Shown: positions 6,693 to 13,974, counted from the first letter of the stretch. The stretch is 16,163 bases of DNA from Geobacteraceae bacterium (GCA_012797715.1 JAAZOO010000078.1:1-16163); one strand, 5' to 3'. Numbers and translations: made by a program. The notes: a model not told the origin generated them from the sequence alone.

Positions 6693-7023
6693 AATGTACT
6701 CCTTTTTTCGGAAAGTGTGCGGATTGAGCGTGTTCGTGGAGAGCCGGCAGGAAAACCGGCCGATTCGCGGGAATACGGGGTGGCTGGGACGCGTGGATGG
6801 CGGCATTGTTCTTCAAAGGTGTTTCTCAGGGTGAGTGGGACGTGAAAAACCGTACGCCTGAATCCCATGGTCATCCGTATTCCGCTTGAGCCAGTTGGTA
6901 TCGATCCGGATCGCAGGTTTCTATACCACAAAGATTCCTTAGTAGCCATAAAGAATTGACACTCTTGCTTTCGATTTGCTATAGAAAAGCTTGAAATAAC
7001 CATTTGAATCGGGTTTGCCAACC
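6693..7023. other. Divergent intergenic region with a 12-bp palindrome
   Basis: This gap separates the DUF1573 gene (minus) and hpt (plus). It holds the hpt promoter near its right end and a perfect 12-base palindrome CGATCCGGATCG at 6902-6913. The palindrome is flanked by GGTAT at 6896-6900 and ATACC about 21 bases later. No promoter for the DUF1573 gene is convincing. No gene is supported. Confidence 0.4.
6956..6985 (+). promoter_or_regulatory. Sigma-70 promoter for hpt
   Basis: TTGACA (6956-6961), an 18-base spacer, then TATAGA (6980-6985). The -35 box is perfect and the -10 has five of six consensus bases except for the last two positions. Transcription would start near 6992, about 30 bases before the hpt ATG. 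Confidence 0.7.
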
Positions 7024-7560
7024 ATGGGTTTCCAACTGCGGGAATTATATTCACGAGAGCGGCTCTCCAGGGAAGTCCAGCGTCTTGGCGGCGAGATCTC
7101 CGGTGATTTTGCCGGCAAGGAGCTTCTCGTTCTCGTTATCCTGAAGGGTGCTTTCGTTTTTGCCGCGGATCTGGTCCGTTGCATCAGCGTTCCCATGGAA
7201 ATCGAGTTCATCGAGATCTCCAGCTATTGCGGCACAGACTCCAGCGGCAGGGCCACCGTTATCAAGGATGTTGCCATTCCCATTGCCGGGAAAAATGTTC
7301 TGATAGTGGAGGATATCGTTGACGAGGGGCGCTGTCTTTCCTCCCTGCTGGATATCCTGCGGCCCAGGGGACCTGCAACCCTGAAGGTCTGTGCCATGGT
7401 CGACAACCGCAGGAGGCGAACCATTCCCCTGGAGCCGGACTATGTGGGAATTCGATGCTCCTGCGGCTTTCTCGTCGGCTACGGCCTTGACCTGGACCAG
7501 AAGTACCGTGAACTCCCCGCGCTCTATGAATTGATACCCTGTGACGAATCAGTCTGCTGA
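7024..7560 (+). CDS. hpt: Hypoxanthine phosphoribosyltransferase
   Basis: A 178-residue type I phosphoribosyltransferase that makes IMP (and usually GMP) from hypoxanthine or guanine and PRPP in cytoplasmic purine salvage. The PRPP-binding loop is NVLIVEDIVDEG (91-102). LVLVILKGAFVFAADLVR (36-52) is the conserved PPi-binding segment of bacterial HPRTs, and the flexible loop SSYCGTDSSG lies near 67-75. The tail PDYVGIRCSCGFLVGYGLDLDQKYRELP is diagnostic of HPRT rather than other PRTases. The usual DSG/DTG after VEDI is DEG here. The start may be ATG 7024 or TTG 7015; neither has a good ribosome-binding site, and a stop at 6997 limits the frame. The next gene begins 36 bases later on the same strand, so the two are probably co-transcribed. 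Confidence 0.93.
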   Translation: MGFQLRELYSRERLSREVQRLGGEISGDFAGKELLVLVILKGAFVFAADLVRCISVPMEIEFIEISSYCGTDSSGRATVIKDVAIPIAGKNVLIVEDIVDEGRCLSSLLDILRPRGPATLKVCAMVDNRRRRTIPLEPDYVGIRCSCGFLVGYGLDLDQKYRELPALYELIPCDESVC

Positions 7561-7596
7561 CGTTTCTGTCATATCCCTTCTTCGGAGAAGAGCCGA

Positions 7597-8835
7597 ATGA
7601 TTATTCAGTGTGAAAAATGCAGAACCAGATTCAAGCTTGACGACTCCCGCGTTACGGAATCCGGGGTGAGAGTCCGCTGCTCCCGGTGCGGGCATACCTT
7701 TGCCGTGAAGAAGGAAGCCCCCGGCGAAGAAACCGATTTTGACGCACTGTTGGAGGGATTCGGCGGCACCGAAGGGAAACAATCACGTGACGGGAGCAAC
7801 GCTTCGGTCGAGGGCGGAACATCCGGAGAAGCATCTCACTCTTCTTCGGAGGGTGCGCCTCACGGGGAGAAGGGGGCGGCGGTGACCCCACCTGCGGAAG
7901 AGAAACCGGGCTCCCCGGAGCAGGAGCCGAGCGCTGATGTTCCGCAGCATTCCCGGGAAGAGGTTTCCGATCTTTTTCCGGAAGGCTTCGGCCTGACGCA
8001 CTTTCAAGTGGCCCACGCTCCCGTCGGTGCCGAACAGCCAGTTGCCGTGGGAGATGCGGATTCTGGAGTCGACATTGCGAGCCGCGCCGGAGGAGTCCCG
8101 GTCGGGGAGCCTGTGGAAAATGGCGCCATTTCCACCGGAGTTCCAACCGGCCACGAGATGGGAACGCTCGCTCCTGATGCCCCGCCGGCAGGCGATACCC
8201 CACCGGTTGCGGCACAAGAAGTGAGGAAGTGGCCTGTCGCCGACTCACGGGACGAGGAGACGGCGGGTACCGAGATGCCACCCTTGTCCATTTCTTCCCG
8301 CAGGAAAAAGTCCCCCTTGTTTTCCATCCTTGTGGGGGTGTTGTGCCTTGTCGCGGTTATCGCCGCAGGGGTCTTCCTTTTCCGCAACGGCACGGGTGAG
8401 CGTTCCGGCCGCTCCCCGAAGGGAGGGGCGGGGGACGGAGGCCGTGCGGTGATACGGTCTCTGGAGGGAAGCTTTCTTGTGAACAGGGAAGCCGGGGAGC
8501 TGCTCGTTATTCGGGGAGAGGTCTTCAACTCCTCCGGCAAGCCGCTCACTTCCCTCCGGGTACAGGGGACTGTCTATCGCGGGGATGGTTCCGTCATTGC
8601 CCGGAGAACGGTGTTTTTCGGGAATACCTTCACGCCGGAGGAGCTGGCGTTCCGGTCGTATTCAGGAATGGAGAAAACGATGAACAGGCAGTTCGGGGAT
8701 ACCTTGGCGAACCTGGAGATCCCGCCGGGGAAGGGGATTCCGTTTGCAATCGTATTCAGAAATGTGCCCAAAGAAGGAAAGGATTTCGGCGTGGAGATTG
8801 TTGATTCTGCAGGCGCCCCGCTAACGGGCCGCTGA
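7597..8835 (+). CDS. MJ0042 zinc-finger / DUF3426 membrane protein
   Basis: 412 residues in three parts. The N-terminal MJ0042-type zinc finger is MIIQCEKCRTRFKLDD...RVRCSRCGHTF with C5, C8, C28 and C31. A low-complexity acidic linker rich in Gly, Pro, Glu and Ala spans about 40-235. One membrane helix follows at about 240-262 (LFSILVGVLCLVAVIAAGVFLF). The C-terminal domain (about 285-410) matches DUF3426, with GEVFNSSGKPLTSLRVQGTVY and IPFAIVFRNVP. This architecture is common in deltaproteobacteria; the function is unknown. The finger should be cytoplasmic and the DUF3426 domain periplasmic. GGAG lies nine bases before the ATG, inside a small hairpin (CTTCT-TCGG-AGAAG) that could mask it. 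It lies 36 bases after hpt. Confidence 0.9.
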   Translation: MIIQCEKCRTRFKLDDSRVTESGVRVRCSRCGHTFAVKKEAPGEETDFDALLEGFGGTEGKQSRDGSNASVEGGTSGEASHSSSEGAPHGEKGAAVTPPAEEKPGSPEQEPSADVPQHSREEVSDLFPEGFGLTHFQVAHAPVGAEQPVAVGDADSGVDIASRAGGVPVGEPVENGAISTGVPTGHEMGTLAPDAPPAGDTPPVAAQEVRKWPVADSRDEETAGTEMPPLSISSRRKKSPLFSILVGVLCLVAVIAAGVFLFRNGTGERSGRSPKGGAGDGGRAVIRSLEGSFLVNREAGELLVIRGEVFNSSGKPLTSLRVQGTVYRGDGSVIARRTVFFGNTFTPEELAFRSYSGMEKTMNRQFGDTLANLEIPPGKGIPFAIVFRNVPKEGKDFGVEIVDSAGAPLTGR

Positions 8836-8870
8836 CGGGAGTTGACGGTGGTTTTTTGAGGGGCTGCACC

Positions 8871-8907
8871 AATAAAAAGGCGCCCATACGACACGTATGG
8901 GCGCCTT
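8871..8907 (-). terminator. Rho-independent terminator after ferredoxin gene
   Basis: A perfect 14-bp stem (8877-8890 with 8894-8907) with a 3-base loop. On the minus strand TTTTTATT follows it. It lies 23 bases after the ferredoxin stop. On the plus strand the following bases are less T-rich, so it would terminate the DUF3426 transcript less well, but it may serve both converging genes. Confidence 0.85.
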
Positions 8908-8929
8908 CAATTCATTTACAAAAAAATGT

Positions 8930-9097
8930 CTAACCACTGATGGCGTTTACGGGGCATGTGTCAACACAGGCGCCGCAATCGATACAGTTGTCAGCGTCGA
9001 TCACTCTCTTGCCTCCTGCTTCGGCGATGGCGCCTACCGGACAAGAGTCGTCGCATGCTCCACAGTTGATGCATTCGTCGGAAATTGTATGTGCCAA
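8930..9097 (-). CDS. 2[4Fe-4S] ferredoxin (55 residues)
   Basis: A small bacterial ferredoxin with two classic cluster motifs: CINCGACDDSCP (from residue 9) and CIDCGACVDTCP (from about 38). These are joined by the usual PVGAIAEAGGKRVIDADN bridge, and the protein ends PVNAISG. It is a low-potential cytoplasmic electron carrier. The start is a TTG at 9097: GGAGG lies eight bases upstream, and the protein then begins MAHTISDE, the normal ferredoxin N-terminus. Length matches the clostridial-type family (about 55). It is divergent from the DUF362-ferredoxin gene (143-base gap), a hint that both serve electron transfer. A strong terminator follows. Being short with a TTG start, it is easily missed by gene finders. 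Confidence 0.95.
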   Translation of the reverse strand: MAHTISDECINCGACDDSCPVGAIAEAGGKRVIDADNCIDCGACVDTCPVNAISG

Positions 9098-9240
9098 TTT
9101 ATTCACCTCCCCCTCGTTGATGTGCCAGCAATTTTAGCGGAACGAAAAATATCATAGGGCGAAATAAATGTCCAGAGGAAAGGTATGAGCCGACGACAGC
9201 CGGAACAACACCGTTCCATGCCGTTCGAGAGGGGGTATCC

Positions 9241-10368
9241 ATGCATCTGGTTGCACTGGAAAGTGCGGGCGGATATGAACGATCTGAGCTGAAACTGCAC
9301 ATGGAACGGCTCCTGTCACACCTGGGAGGGATACAGTCTTTCGTACGCCCCGGTGAACGGGTTCTCCTCAAGCCGAACCTGCTTTCCGCAAAGCATCCCG
9401 ATGCTGCGGTCACCACCCATCCGGAGGTGGTGAGGGCGGTAATCGAATTGGTCCGGGACGCAGGGGGCATCCCGCTGGTGGGAGACAGTCCCGGAGTGGG
9501 GAAGCTGGTGAAGGTCGCGGAGACAAGCGGAATTCTCAGGGTAGTGAAGGAAAGCGGCGCAGAACTCGTTGAGTTCAGGGAAGCGCTGGAGGTTTCGGGA
9601 AAAGGGGTTTTCAAGAGGTTTGAACTGGCAAAGCCCTACCTGGAGGCTGACCGTGTCATCAATCTTCCCAAGCTGAAAACGCACGAGATGATGACCATGA
9701 CCTGCTCGGTAAAAAAGCTGTTCGGCGCGGTTGTCGGAATGGCAAAACCGGCGTGGCATTTGAAGGCGGGAGAGGATCGCCTGCTTTTCGCGGAAATTCT
9801 GCTGGACATATACCGGCTGAGGAAGCCGGACCTGAATATCGTTGACGCCATCGTGGCGATGGAGGGTGACGGTCCCAGCAGCGGCACTCCGCGGCCGGTG
9901 GGGTTGTTGCTCGCCGGCGTCAATCCGGTTGCCGTTGATGTCATTGCCGGAGAAATTCTCGGTATTCCCCGGAGCCTCCTTCCTGTTGAACGTGCCGCGC
10001 GGGACATGGGGCTGGAAGGTTCTGTCAGAGAGAGGATTTCAACGCTCGGGTGCCCCTTGGCGGAAGCCCGGATCGAGGGGTTTCTCCTTCCGCGATCTTC
10101 TTCCGTCCAGTTCGGATTGCCGGGCTTTCTTGCGGGAATTCTCAGAAACCATCTCAGCGCGCGACCTTTTCCGATTCCTGAAAAGTGCACTTTGTGCGGC
10201 ATTTGCCGGGATGCCTGCCCGCCCAGCGCCATGGAAATAGTGAACGGTGTGCTCCGGATCGATTACCGGCGTTGTATCCGGTGTTTCTGTTGCAGAGAGC
10301 TCTGCCCGGAAAATGCCCTTGGAATTTGGAAACCATGGCTGCTTGAGGCTATTGATAAATATAAATAG
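9241..10368 (+). CDS. DUF362 protein with C-terminal 2[4Fe-4S] ferredoxin domain
   Basis: 375 residues. The DUF362 domain fills about 1-300, with typical segments VLLKPNLLSAK (41-51), THPEVVRAVIELVRDAG, GDSPGVG (81-87), VINLPKLKTHEMMTMTCSVKKLFG and NPVAVDVIAGEILGIP. A dicluster ferredoxin domain closes the protein: C316, C319, C322, C326 and C345, C348, C351, C355, with an extra Cys at 350. Proteins of this build are widespread in anaerobes, usually annotated as iron-sulfur cluster-binding proteins; the reaction is unknown, and a cytoplasmic redox role is likely. The ATG at 9241 has a G-rich ribosome-binding site (AGGGGG) about nine bases upstream. It is divergent from the small ferredoxin gene, and a short self-contained unit follows it. 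Confidence 0.92.
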   Translation: MHLVALESAGGYERSELKLHMERLLSHLGGIQSFVRPGERVLLKPNLLSAKHPDAAVTTHPEVVRAVIELVRDAGGIPLVGDSPGVGKLVKVAETSGILRVVKESGAELVEFREALEVSGKGVFKRFELAKPYLEADRVINLPKLKTHEMMTMTCSVKKLFGAVVGMAKPAWHLKAGEDRLLFAEILLDIYRLRKPDLNIVDAIVAMEGDGPSSGTPRPVGLLLAGVNPVAVDVIAGEILGIPRSLLPVERAARDMGLEGSVRERISTLGCPLAEARIEGFLLPRSSSVQFGLPGFLAGILRNHLSARPFPIPEKCTLCGICRDACPPSAMEIVNGVLRIDYRRCIRCFCCRELCPENALGIWKPWLLEAIDKYK

Positions 10369-10392
10369 TAATATATTGTGATACATTGGATG

Positions 10393-10421
10393 TTGACATT
10401 CCCACGGACGGTGATTATCAT
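10393..10421 (+). promoter_or_regulatory. Strong sigma-70 promoter for a short transcript
   Basis: TTGACA (10393-10398), a 17-base spacer, then TATCAT (10416-10421). The -35 box is perfect, the -10 has five of six consensus bases, and spacing is optimal. It lies 24 bases after the DUF362 stop and can only serve the short ORF at 10473, because a terminator follows. Confidence 0.7.
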
Positions 10422-10472
10422 TGGAACATACGGAACGGTGGTAGGAAAATCCTGTGAAAGGAGGAAGACACC

Positions 10473-10535
10473 ATGTGGACCACACTCTTCATGCTTCGTC
10501 CGGTAACCCGCTGCAAAGAGGGATGCCCTAGCTAG
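10473..10535 (+). CDS. Short ORF encoding a 20-residue Cys-containing peptide
   Basis: ATG to TAG, 20 codons, product MWTTLFMLRPVTRCKEGCPS. GGAGGAAG lies seven to eight bases upstream, one of the best ribosome-binding sites in the window, and the promoter at 10393 would start transcription about 45 bases before the ATG. After the stop come a 7-bp hairpin and a perfect 14-bp terminator, giving a transcript of about 185 bases. Two Cys sit in a CKEGC pattern. I do not recognise it. It might be a leader peptide whose regulated gene is absent, a small protein, a peptide precursor, or part of a dual-function small RNA. The tail-to-tail cls gene lies on the other strand, so there is no downstream gene to attenuate. 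That it is translated is inference. Confidence 0.45.
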   Translation: MWTTLFMLRPVTRCKEGCPS

Positions 10536-10560
10536 CCCGGCCCTGAAGGAGGCGCCGGGC
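10535..10560 (+). repeat. Hairpin after the 20-codon ORF
   Basis: GCCCGGC (10535-10541) pairs with GCCGGGC (10554-10560) around a 12-base loop that contains GAAGGAGG, a ribosome-binding-site-like sequence with no start codon behind it. The stem begins at the last base of the stop codon. Confidence 0.5.
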
Positions 10561-10572
10561 GCACTCAAGGGG

Positions 10573-10607
10573 AAAGGCCCCCTGTCTTCAGCGGACAGGG
10601 GGCCTTT
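10573..10607. terminator. Bidirectional rho-independent terminator
   Basis: A perfect 14-bp stem, AAAGGCCCCCTGTC (10573-10586) with its complement (10594-10607), and a 7-base loop. The plus side continues TTTCTCGTT and the minus side gives TTTCCCCTT. It lies four bases after the cls stop and at the end of the short-ORF unit, so it should stop both converging transcripts. Confidence 0.85.
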
Positions 10608-10611
10608 CTCG

Positions 10612-11802
10612 TTACAGGAAGCGGCGAATCGGGTCGCACAGGCGTTCCAGAAGCTTTTCGAACCAGGAGCCCGCTTCAAGCTCCTGAAGGGTTACCCTTC
10701 GGGATTTCTCCAGTTCTTCGGAAAACATTTCCGCCGCTGTCCTTCCAAATTCGTGGCTGTCGATGACGACATTGATCTCGTAGTTTCTGTGAAAGCTTCT
10801 CATGTCAAGATTGGCGGAGCCGAGAGTGGTCCAGCAGTTGTCGATGATCATCAGCTTGGCGTGAAGGACCGTTCCTTCCCTTTTGAAGATTTCGATGCCC
10901 CTTTTCAGGAGAGGTGCAAGATATGCTTTCCCGGCAATCTGCGCCAGCGGGACATCGCTGACGGCCGGCAGCAGCAGTTGAACGTGGACCCCCCGTTTCG
11001 CGGCGCGAAGCAGGGAACGGACGAGGAGAGGCCCGGGAACAAAATAGGGAGTGATGATTTTTGCGGACTCGCATGCGCCGGCCAGTGCGAGTCGGAACGA
11101 GCTGCGGATAAAGGAGCGGCTGTGGTGAGGACCGCCGCTGACAACCATGACGTCTGCTCTTTCCTCTTGTGCGAAGGGAGGAGAAGGGCGGGGCAGGGCG
11201 GGTGGAGGCTTGCCGTCCTCATCTCTCCATGTCTCAAGAAAAAGCCGCTGCAGCTCGGCCGCGGCAGGGCCTTCCAGCCGGATACCCATATCCTGCCAGC
11301 GGGTGACGCTGTCACCGAAACCGGAATATTCGTCACCGATGTTCATGCCGCCCAGAAATGCCCGCGTGCCGTCGATGACGGCGAATTTCCGGTGATTGCG
11401 CCTGTCGAACCACAAGAGACCTCTCTTAAAGGGCGGGCGGTTGAAGGGAAGGCACTGGACGCCTCCCTCCTGCAACCTGCGAAAGTATGAGCCCGGAGTG
11501 TCGATGCAGCCGATATAGTCATACACAAGAAAAACCGAAACGCCGCGTTTTGCCGCGCTCAGCAGCGCATCGGCAAAGCGGGCGCCGCACCGGTCATTGC
11601 GGATGATATAGAACTCGAGGCATATATGGCTGCGTGCCGAAGAGAGTTCCCGGAGCATGGCGGGAAAAAAATCGCCTCCGTGTCGAAACAGCTCCACCCT
11701 GTTTCCGTGGGAGAGCGTCGCCTGCGTGGTTCGCCGGAATCGGGCGAGGAAGCGGTGCGAGCGGAAAAAAACGTGGCTTCTCTTTTTTCGAGGAAAAGAC
11801 AT
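10612..11802 (-). CDS. Cardiolipin synthase, ClsB-like phospholipase D family protein
   Basis: 396 residues with two phospholipase D HKD motifs, each followed by the family's glycine-rich tail: HRKFAVID (H137, K139, D144) then LGGMN, and HAKLMIID (H314, K316, D321) then LGSANLD. The two motifs form one active site that joins phosphatidyl groups to make cardiolipin. No N-terminal membrane helices are present, only a basic segment (residues 4-24), so it resembles ClsB (YbhO type) rather than ClsA. The ATG at 11802 has GAGG seven bases upstream. It is the third gene of the aspA-nfu-cls series, 59 bases after nfu, and ends at a strong terminator. Substrate specificity cannot be read from sequence. 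Confidence 0.92.
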   Translation of the reverse strand: MSFPRKKRSHVFFRSHRFLARFRRTTQATLSHGNRVELFRHGGDFFPAMLRELSSARSHICLEFYIIRNDRCGARFADALLSAAKRGVSVFLVYDYIGCIDTPGSYFRRLQEGGVQCLPFNRPPFKRGLLWFDRRNHRKFAVIDGTRAFLGGMNIGDEYSGFGDSVTRWQDMGIRLEGPAAAELQRLFLETWRDEDGKPPPALPRPSPPFAQEERADVMVVSGGPHHSRSFIRSSFRLALAGACESAKIITPYFVPGPLLVRSLLRAAKRGVHVQLLLPAVSDVPLAQIAGKAYLAPLLKRGIEIFKREGTVLHAKLMIIDNCWTTLGSANLDMRSFHRNYEINVVIDSHEFGRTAAEMFSEELEKSRRVTLQELEAGSWFEKLLERLCDPIRRFL

Positions 11803-11823
11803 GGCGGTTCCTCGGGAGGGGTG

Positions 11824-11847
11824 GCGGCGCGGGGAGACCCGCGCCGC
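11824..11847 (-). repeat. Strong GC hairpin between nfu and cls
   Basis: A perfect 10-bp GC-only stem (11824-11833 with 11838-11847) and a 4-base loop. No T-run follows on the minus strand, so it is more likely an RNA-stability or processing element in the operon than a terminator. Confidence 0.55.
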
Positions 11848-11861
11848 AGGGGAAAACGCTG

Positions 11862-12083
11862 TCAGACCCGAACGACTTCTTTCACGCCCGGCACTTTCTC
11901 CTTCAGGGTTTTCTCGATTCCGTTCTTCAGTGTTACGGTGGCCATGGGGCAGGAGCCGCAGGCTCCCTGGAGTTTGACCCGCACGACTCCGTCTTCCGTC
12001 ATTTCGACAAACTCCACGTCACCGCCGTCAGCCTGGAGAGCGGGGCGAATCATATCCAGCACCTTCTTCACTTCCTCAACCAT
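11862..12083 (-). CDS. NifU C-terminal domain (Nfu) iron-sulfur scaffold protein
   Basis: A 73-residue protein consisting only of the NifU C-terminal domain: VKKVLDMIRPALQADGGDVEFV, then the cluster-binding LQGACGSCPMATVTLKNGIE with C42 and C45, ending VKEVVRV. Nfu proteins bind a [4Fe-4S] cluster between two subunits and deliver it to target enzymes in the cytoplasm. The ATG follows directly on the aspA stop (TAA|ATG), and its ribosome-binding site AAAGGAGGAC lies inside the last aspA codons, so translation is probably coupled. Length is normal for stand-alone Nfu in deltaproteobacteria. Its place behind aspA does not suggest a specific partner: aspartase carries no cluster. Confidence 0.95.
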   Translation of the reverse strand: MVEEVKKVLDMIRPALQADGGDVEFVEMTEDGVVRVKLQGACGSCPMATVTLKNGIEKTLKEKVPGVKEVVRV

Positions 12084-13586
12084 TTATACGTCCTCCTTTG
12101 TTTTTGTATCCCTTTTTCCCGAAACACCGGGTGTTGTTAACGGATAGGGATCGATTATCTCCGCAAGAGCCTCCGGGGAGAGGAACTTCCGGGACAGGAT
12201 AATCTCTTTTGTGCTCCGGCCGGTGCGCAGTGATTCCTTCGCGATTTCCGCTGCGGCGGCGTACCCGATGTGGGGGGCAAGTACCGTGGCCATGCCTACG
12301 GAGCTCTCCAAGTACGCGGAACAGCGCGCCACATTGGCGGTTATGCCCTCAATGCAGGATTCGGCGAGCTTACGGACTGCGTTTTTCAAAATTTCCATGG
12401 AAAACAGGATATTGTATATGATGACGGGCATCATTACATTCAGCTCCAGCTGACCGGCCTGCGCCGCGAGCGTCACCGTCGTGTCCGCCCCCATCACCTG
12501 GAACGATACCATGTCGACCATCTCCGGGATCACCGGATTGACTTTTCCCGGCATGATGGAGGAACCGGGCTGGACCGGAGGGAGATTGATTTCATTGAGG
12601 CCGGTCATGGGGCCGGAGGAGAGGAGACGCAGATCGTTGGCAATCCTGGCCAGGTTGACTGCCAGCCCTTTGAGCCCGGAAGAGAGTGCCACGAACGGGT
12701 CCATGTTCTGGGTCGTTTCGATGAGATTCGTGGCGGAGCGGACAGCGAACCCGGTTTTGCTGCCGATGGCTTCCACCACACGCCGAATATAGCGTTCTTC
12801 GGCATTGAGACCGGTTCCGACGGCTGTTCCCCCTATCCCCAGTTCCAGAAGTCCGTCACGGCAGCGGCGAAGGGAGTCCATGTTTTTTTCAACGGCAGCG
12901 GCGTATGCCTCGAACTCCTGGCCCAGCCTGATGGGAACCGCGTCCTGGAGATGGGTTCTGCCCGATTTGAGGATGCCGTCGAATTCGGTTCCCTTGTGTC
13001 GGAGCACATTCTTCAGCCGTTCCAGCTCCGGTTCCAGGAGGTCCAGCATCCTCAGGGAGGAGAGGCGCATTGCGGTGGGGAAAACGTCGTTGGTGGACTG
13101 GGCCATGTTCACGTGGTCGTTGGGGTTGACCTTCGCGTACGCTCCGCGCACGCCCCCCAGGATCTCTTCCGCCCGATTGGCCAGCACCTCGTTCACATTC
13201 ATGTTGTGAGACGTTCCCGCTCCCGCCTGAAAGGGGTCGATGACGAACTGGTCATCGAAGTCGCCGGAGAGGGCTTCCTCGGCTGCTTGAACAATGGCTT
13301 CTCCCGTCTCTCTGGAGAGACGTCCGGTCTCCATGTTTGCCGTTGCAGCGCTTGATTTTATGATCAGGGTGGCCCAGACCAAGGCGGGGTGGGGCCTGAG
13401 GCCGGATATGGGGAAATTGTAGATGGCCCGTGCCGTCTGAACTCCGTAGTAGGCCTCTGCGGGAACCTGGAGGGTTCCGAGGGGGTCTTTCTCTGTCCTG
13501 GTTGCCTGCCCTCCGCCCGCGGGAAGGGGGGGAGTGTCGGCTGCCTGCGAAAGAATGCCTGTGGTATGGATCGGTTCTGTTTCCAC
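12084..13586 (-). CDS. aspA: Aspartate ammonia-lyase (aspartase)
   Basis: A 500-residue member of the fumarase/aspartase superfamily, expected to interconvert L-aspartate with fumarate and ammonia in the cytoplasm. The N-terminal KDPLGTLQVPAEAYYGVQTARAIYNFPISG is aspartase-like, as is HVNMAQSTNDVFPT (158-171). SGRTHLQDA (208-216) and the signature loop GSSIMPGKVNPVIPE (341-355) carry the catalytic Ser. The PVIPE ending points to aspartase rather than class II fumarase, which usually has PTQCE. A Pro/Gly-rich extension of about 30 residues precedes the conserved start. The GTG at 13586 is supported by AAAGGT about six bases upstream. It is the first gene of aspA-nfu-cls and has a leader of several hundred bases with two promoter candidates. 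A fumarase activity is the less likely alternative. Confidence 0.93.
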   Translation of the reverse strand: METEPIHTTGILSQAADTPPLPAGGGQATRTEKDPLGTLQVPAEAYYGVQTARAIYNFPISGLRPHPALVWATLIIKSSAATANMETGRLSRETGEAIVQAAEEALSGDFDDQFVIDPFQAGAGTSHNMNVNEVLANRAEEILGGVRGAYAKVNPNDHVNMAQSTNDVFPTAMRLSSLRMLDLLEPELERLKNVLRHKGTEFDGILKSGRTHLQDAVPIRLGQEFEAYAAAVEKNMDSLRRCRDGLLELGIGGTAVGTGLNAEERYIRRVVEAIGSKTGFAVRSATNLIETTQNMDPFVALSSGLKGLAVNLARIANDLRLLSSGPMTGLNEINLPPVQPGSSIMPGKVNPVIPEMVDMVSFQVMGADTTVTLAAQAGQLELNVMMPVIIYNILFSMEILKNAVRKLAESCIEGITANVARCSAYLESSVGMATVLAPHIGYAAAAEIAKESLRTGRSTKEIILSRKFLSPEALAEIIDPYPLTTPGVSGKRDTKTKEDV

Positions 13587-13866
13587 TGTTCTACCTTTCC
13601 GAGGAACTGTCAGTAGTGTCTGTTGTCACGTCGAATGCAAATTGGTCGTTACAAACTATCCCGCCAATCCTGGGAACTCCCTTCCCTTTGATGGGGGAGG
13701 CCAGGGTGGAGAGGAATCGGCCGGGAGCAAAGCGGCCTCGGCGTCCCGCGGGATCCCAAAGAGGCGCGATCGATTTTTTGGCCGGTGCCTTGCGGTCGGA
13801 GAGTGTGCCGTCACGGCCGGACCTGGTAGCACGGATGTCCGTGTCCGGAGCGCAATTCCCATGGGA

Positions 13867-13887
13867 TTCTGCCGGCTTCCGGCAGAA
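13867..13887 (-). repeat. Perfect hairpin in the aspA leader
   Basis: TTCTGCCGG and CCGGCAGAA form a 9-bp stem with a 3-base loop. It is inside the transcript expected from either aspA promoter. No T-run follows on the minus strand, so it is not a typical terminator. Confidence 0.5.
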
Positions 13888-13946
13888 ACACGCCGAAAGG
13901 GGGTGCTGTCGGGAAATGTGTTGAAATTCAAGCCGTTGCTGGTGTA

Positions 13947-13974
13947 AGTGTAGAAAGTGCCCCGATACTGTCAA
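13947..13974 (-). promoter_or_regulatory. aspA promoter candidate, proximal
   Basis: On the minus strand TTGACA (13969-13974), a 16-base spacer, then TACACT (13947-13952). The -35 is perfect and the -10 has four of six consensus bases. Transcription would begin near 13940, leaving a leader of about 350 bases before aspA. Confidence 0.5.

Noticed and set aside
10500..10560. Possible c-di-GMP (GEMM) riboswitch around the short ORF
   Set aside because: A GCGGGTTACCG-like piece occurs on the minus strand, but the conserved GGGACGCAAAGCC and AAACC parts are missing.
12270..13355. Long plus-strand frame (361 codons) opposite aspA
   Set aside because: It is a shadow of aspA, rich in His, Arg and Gly and without any family pattern, while aspA on the minus strand has clear catalytic motifs.
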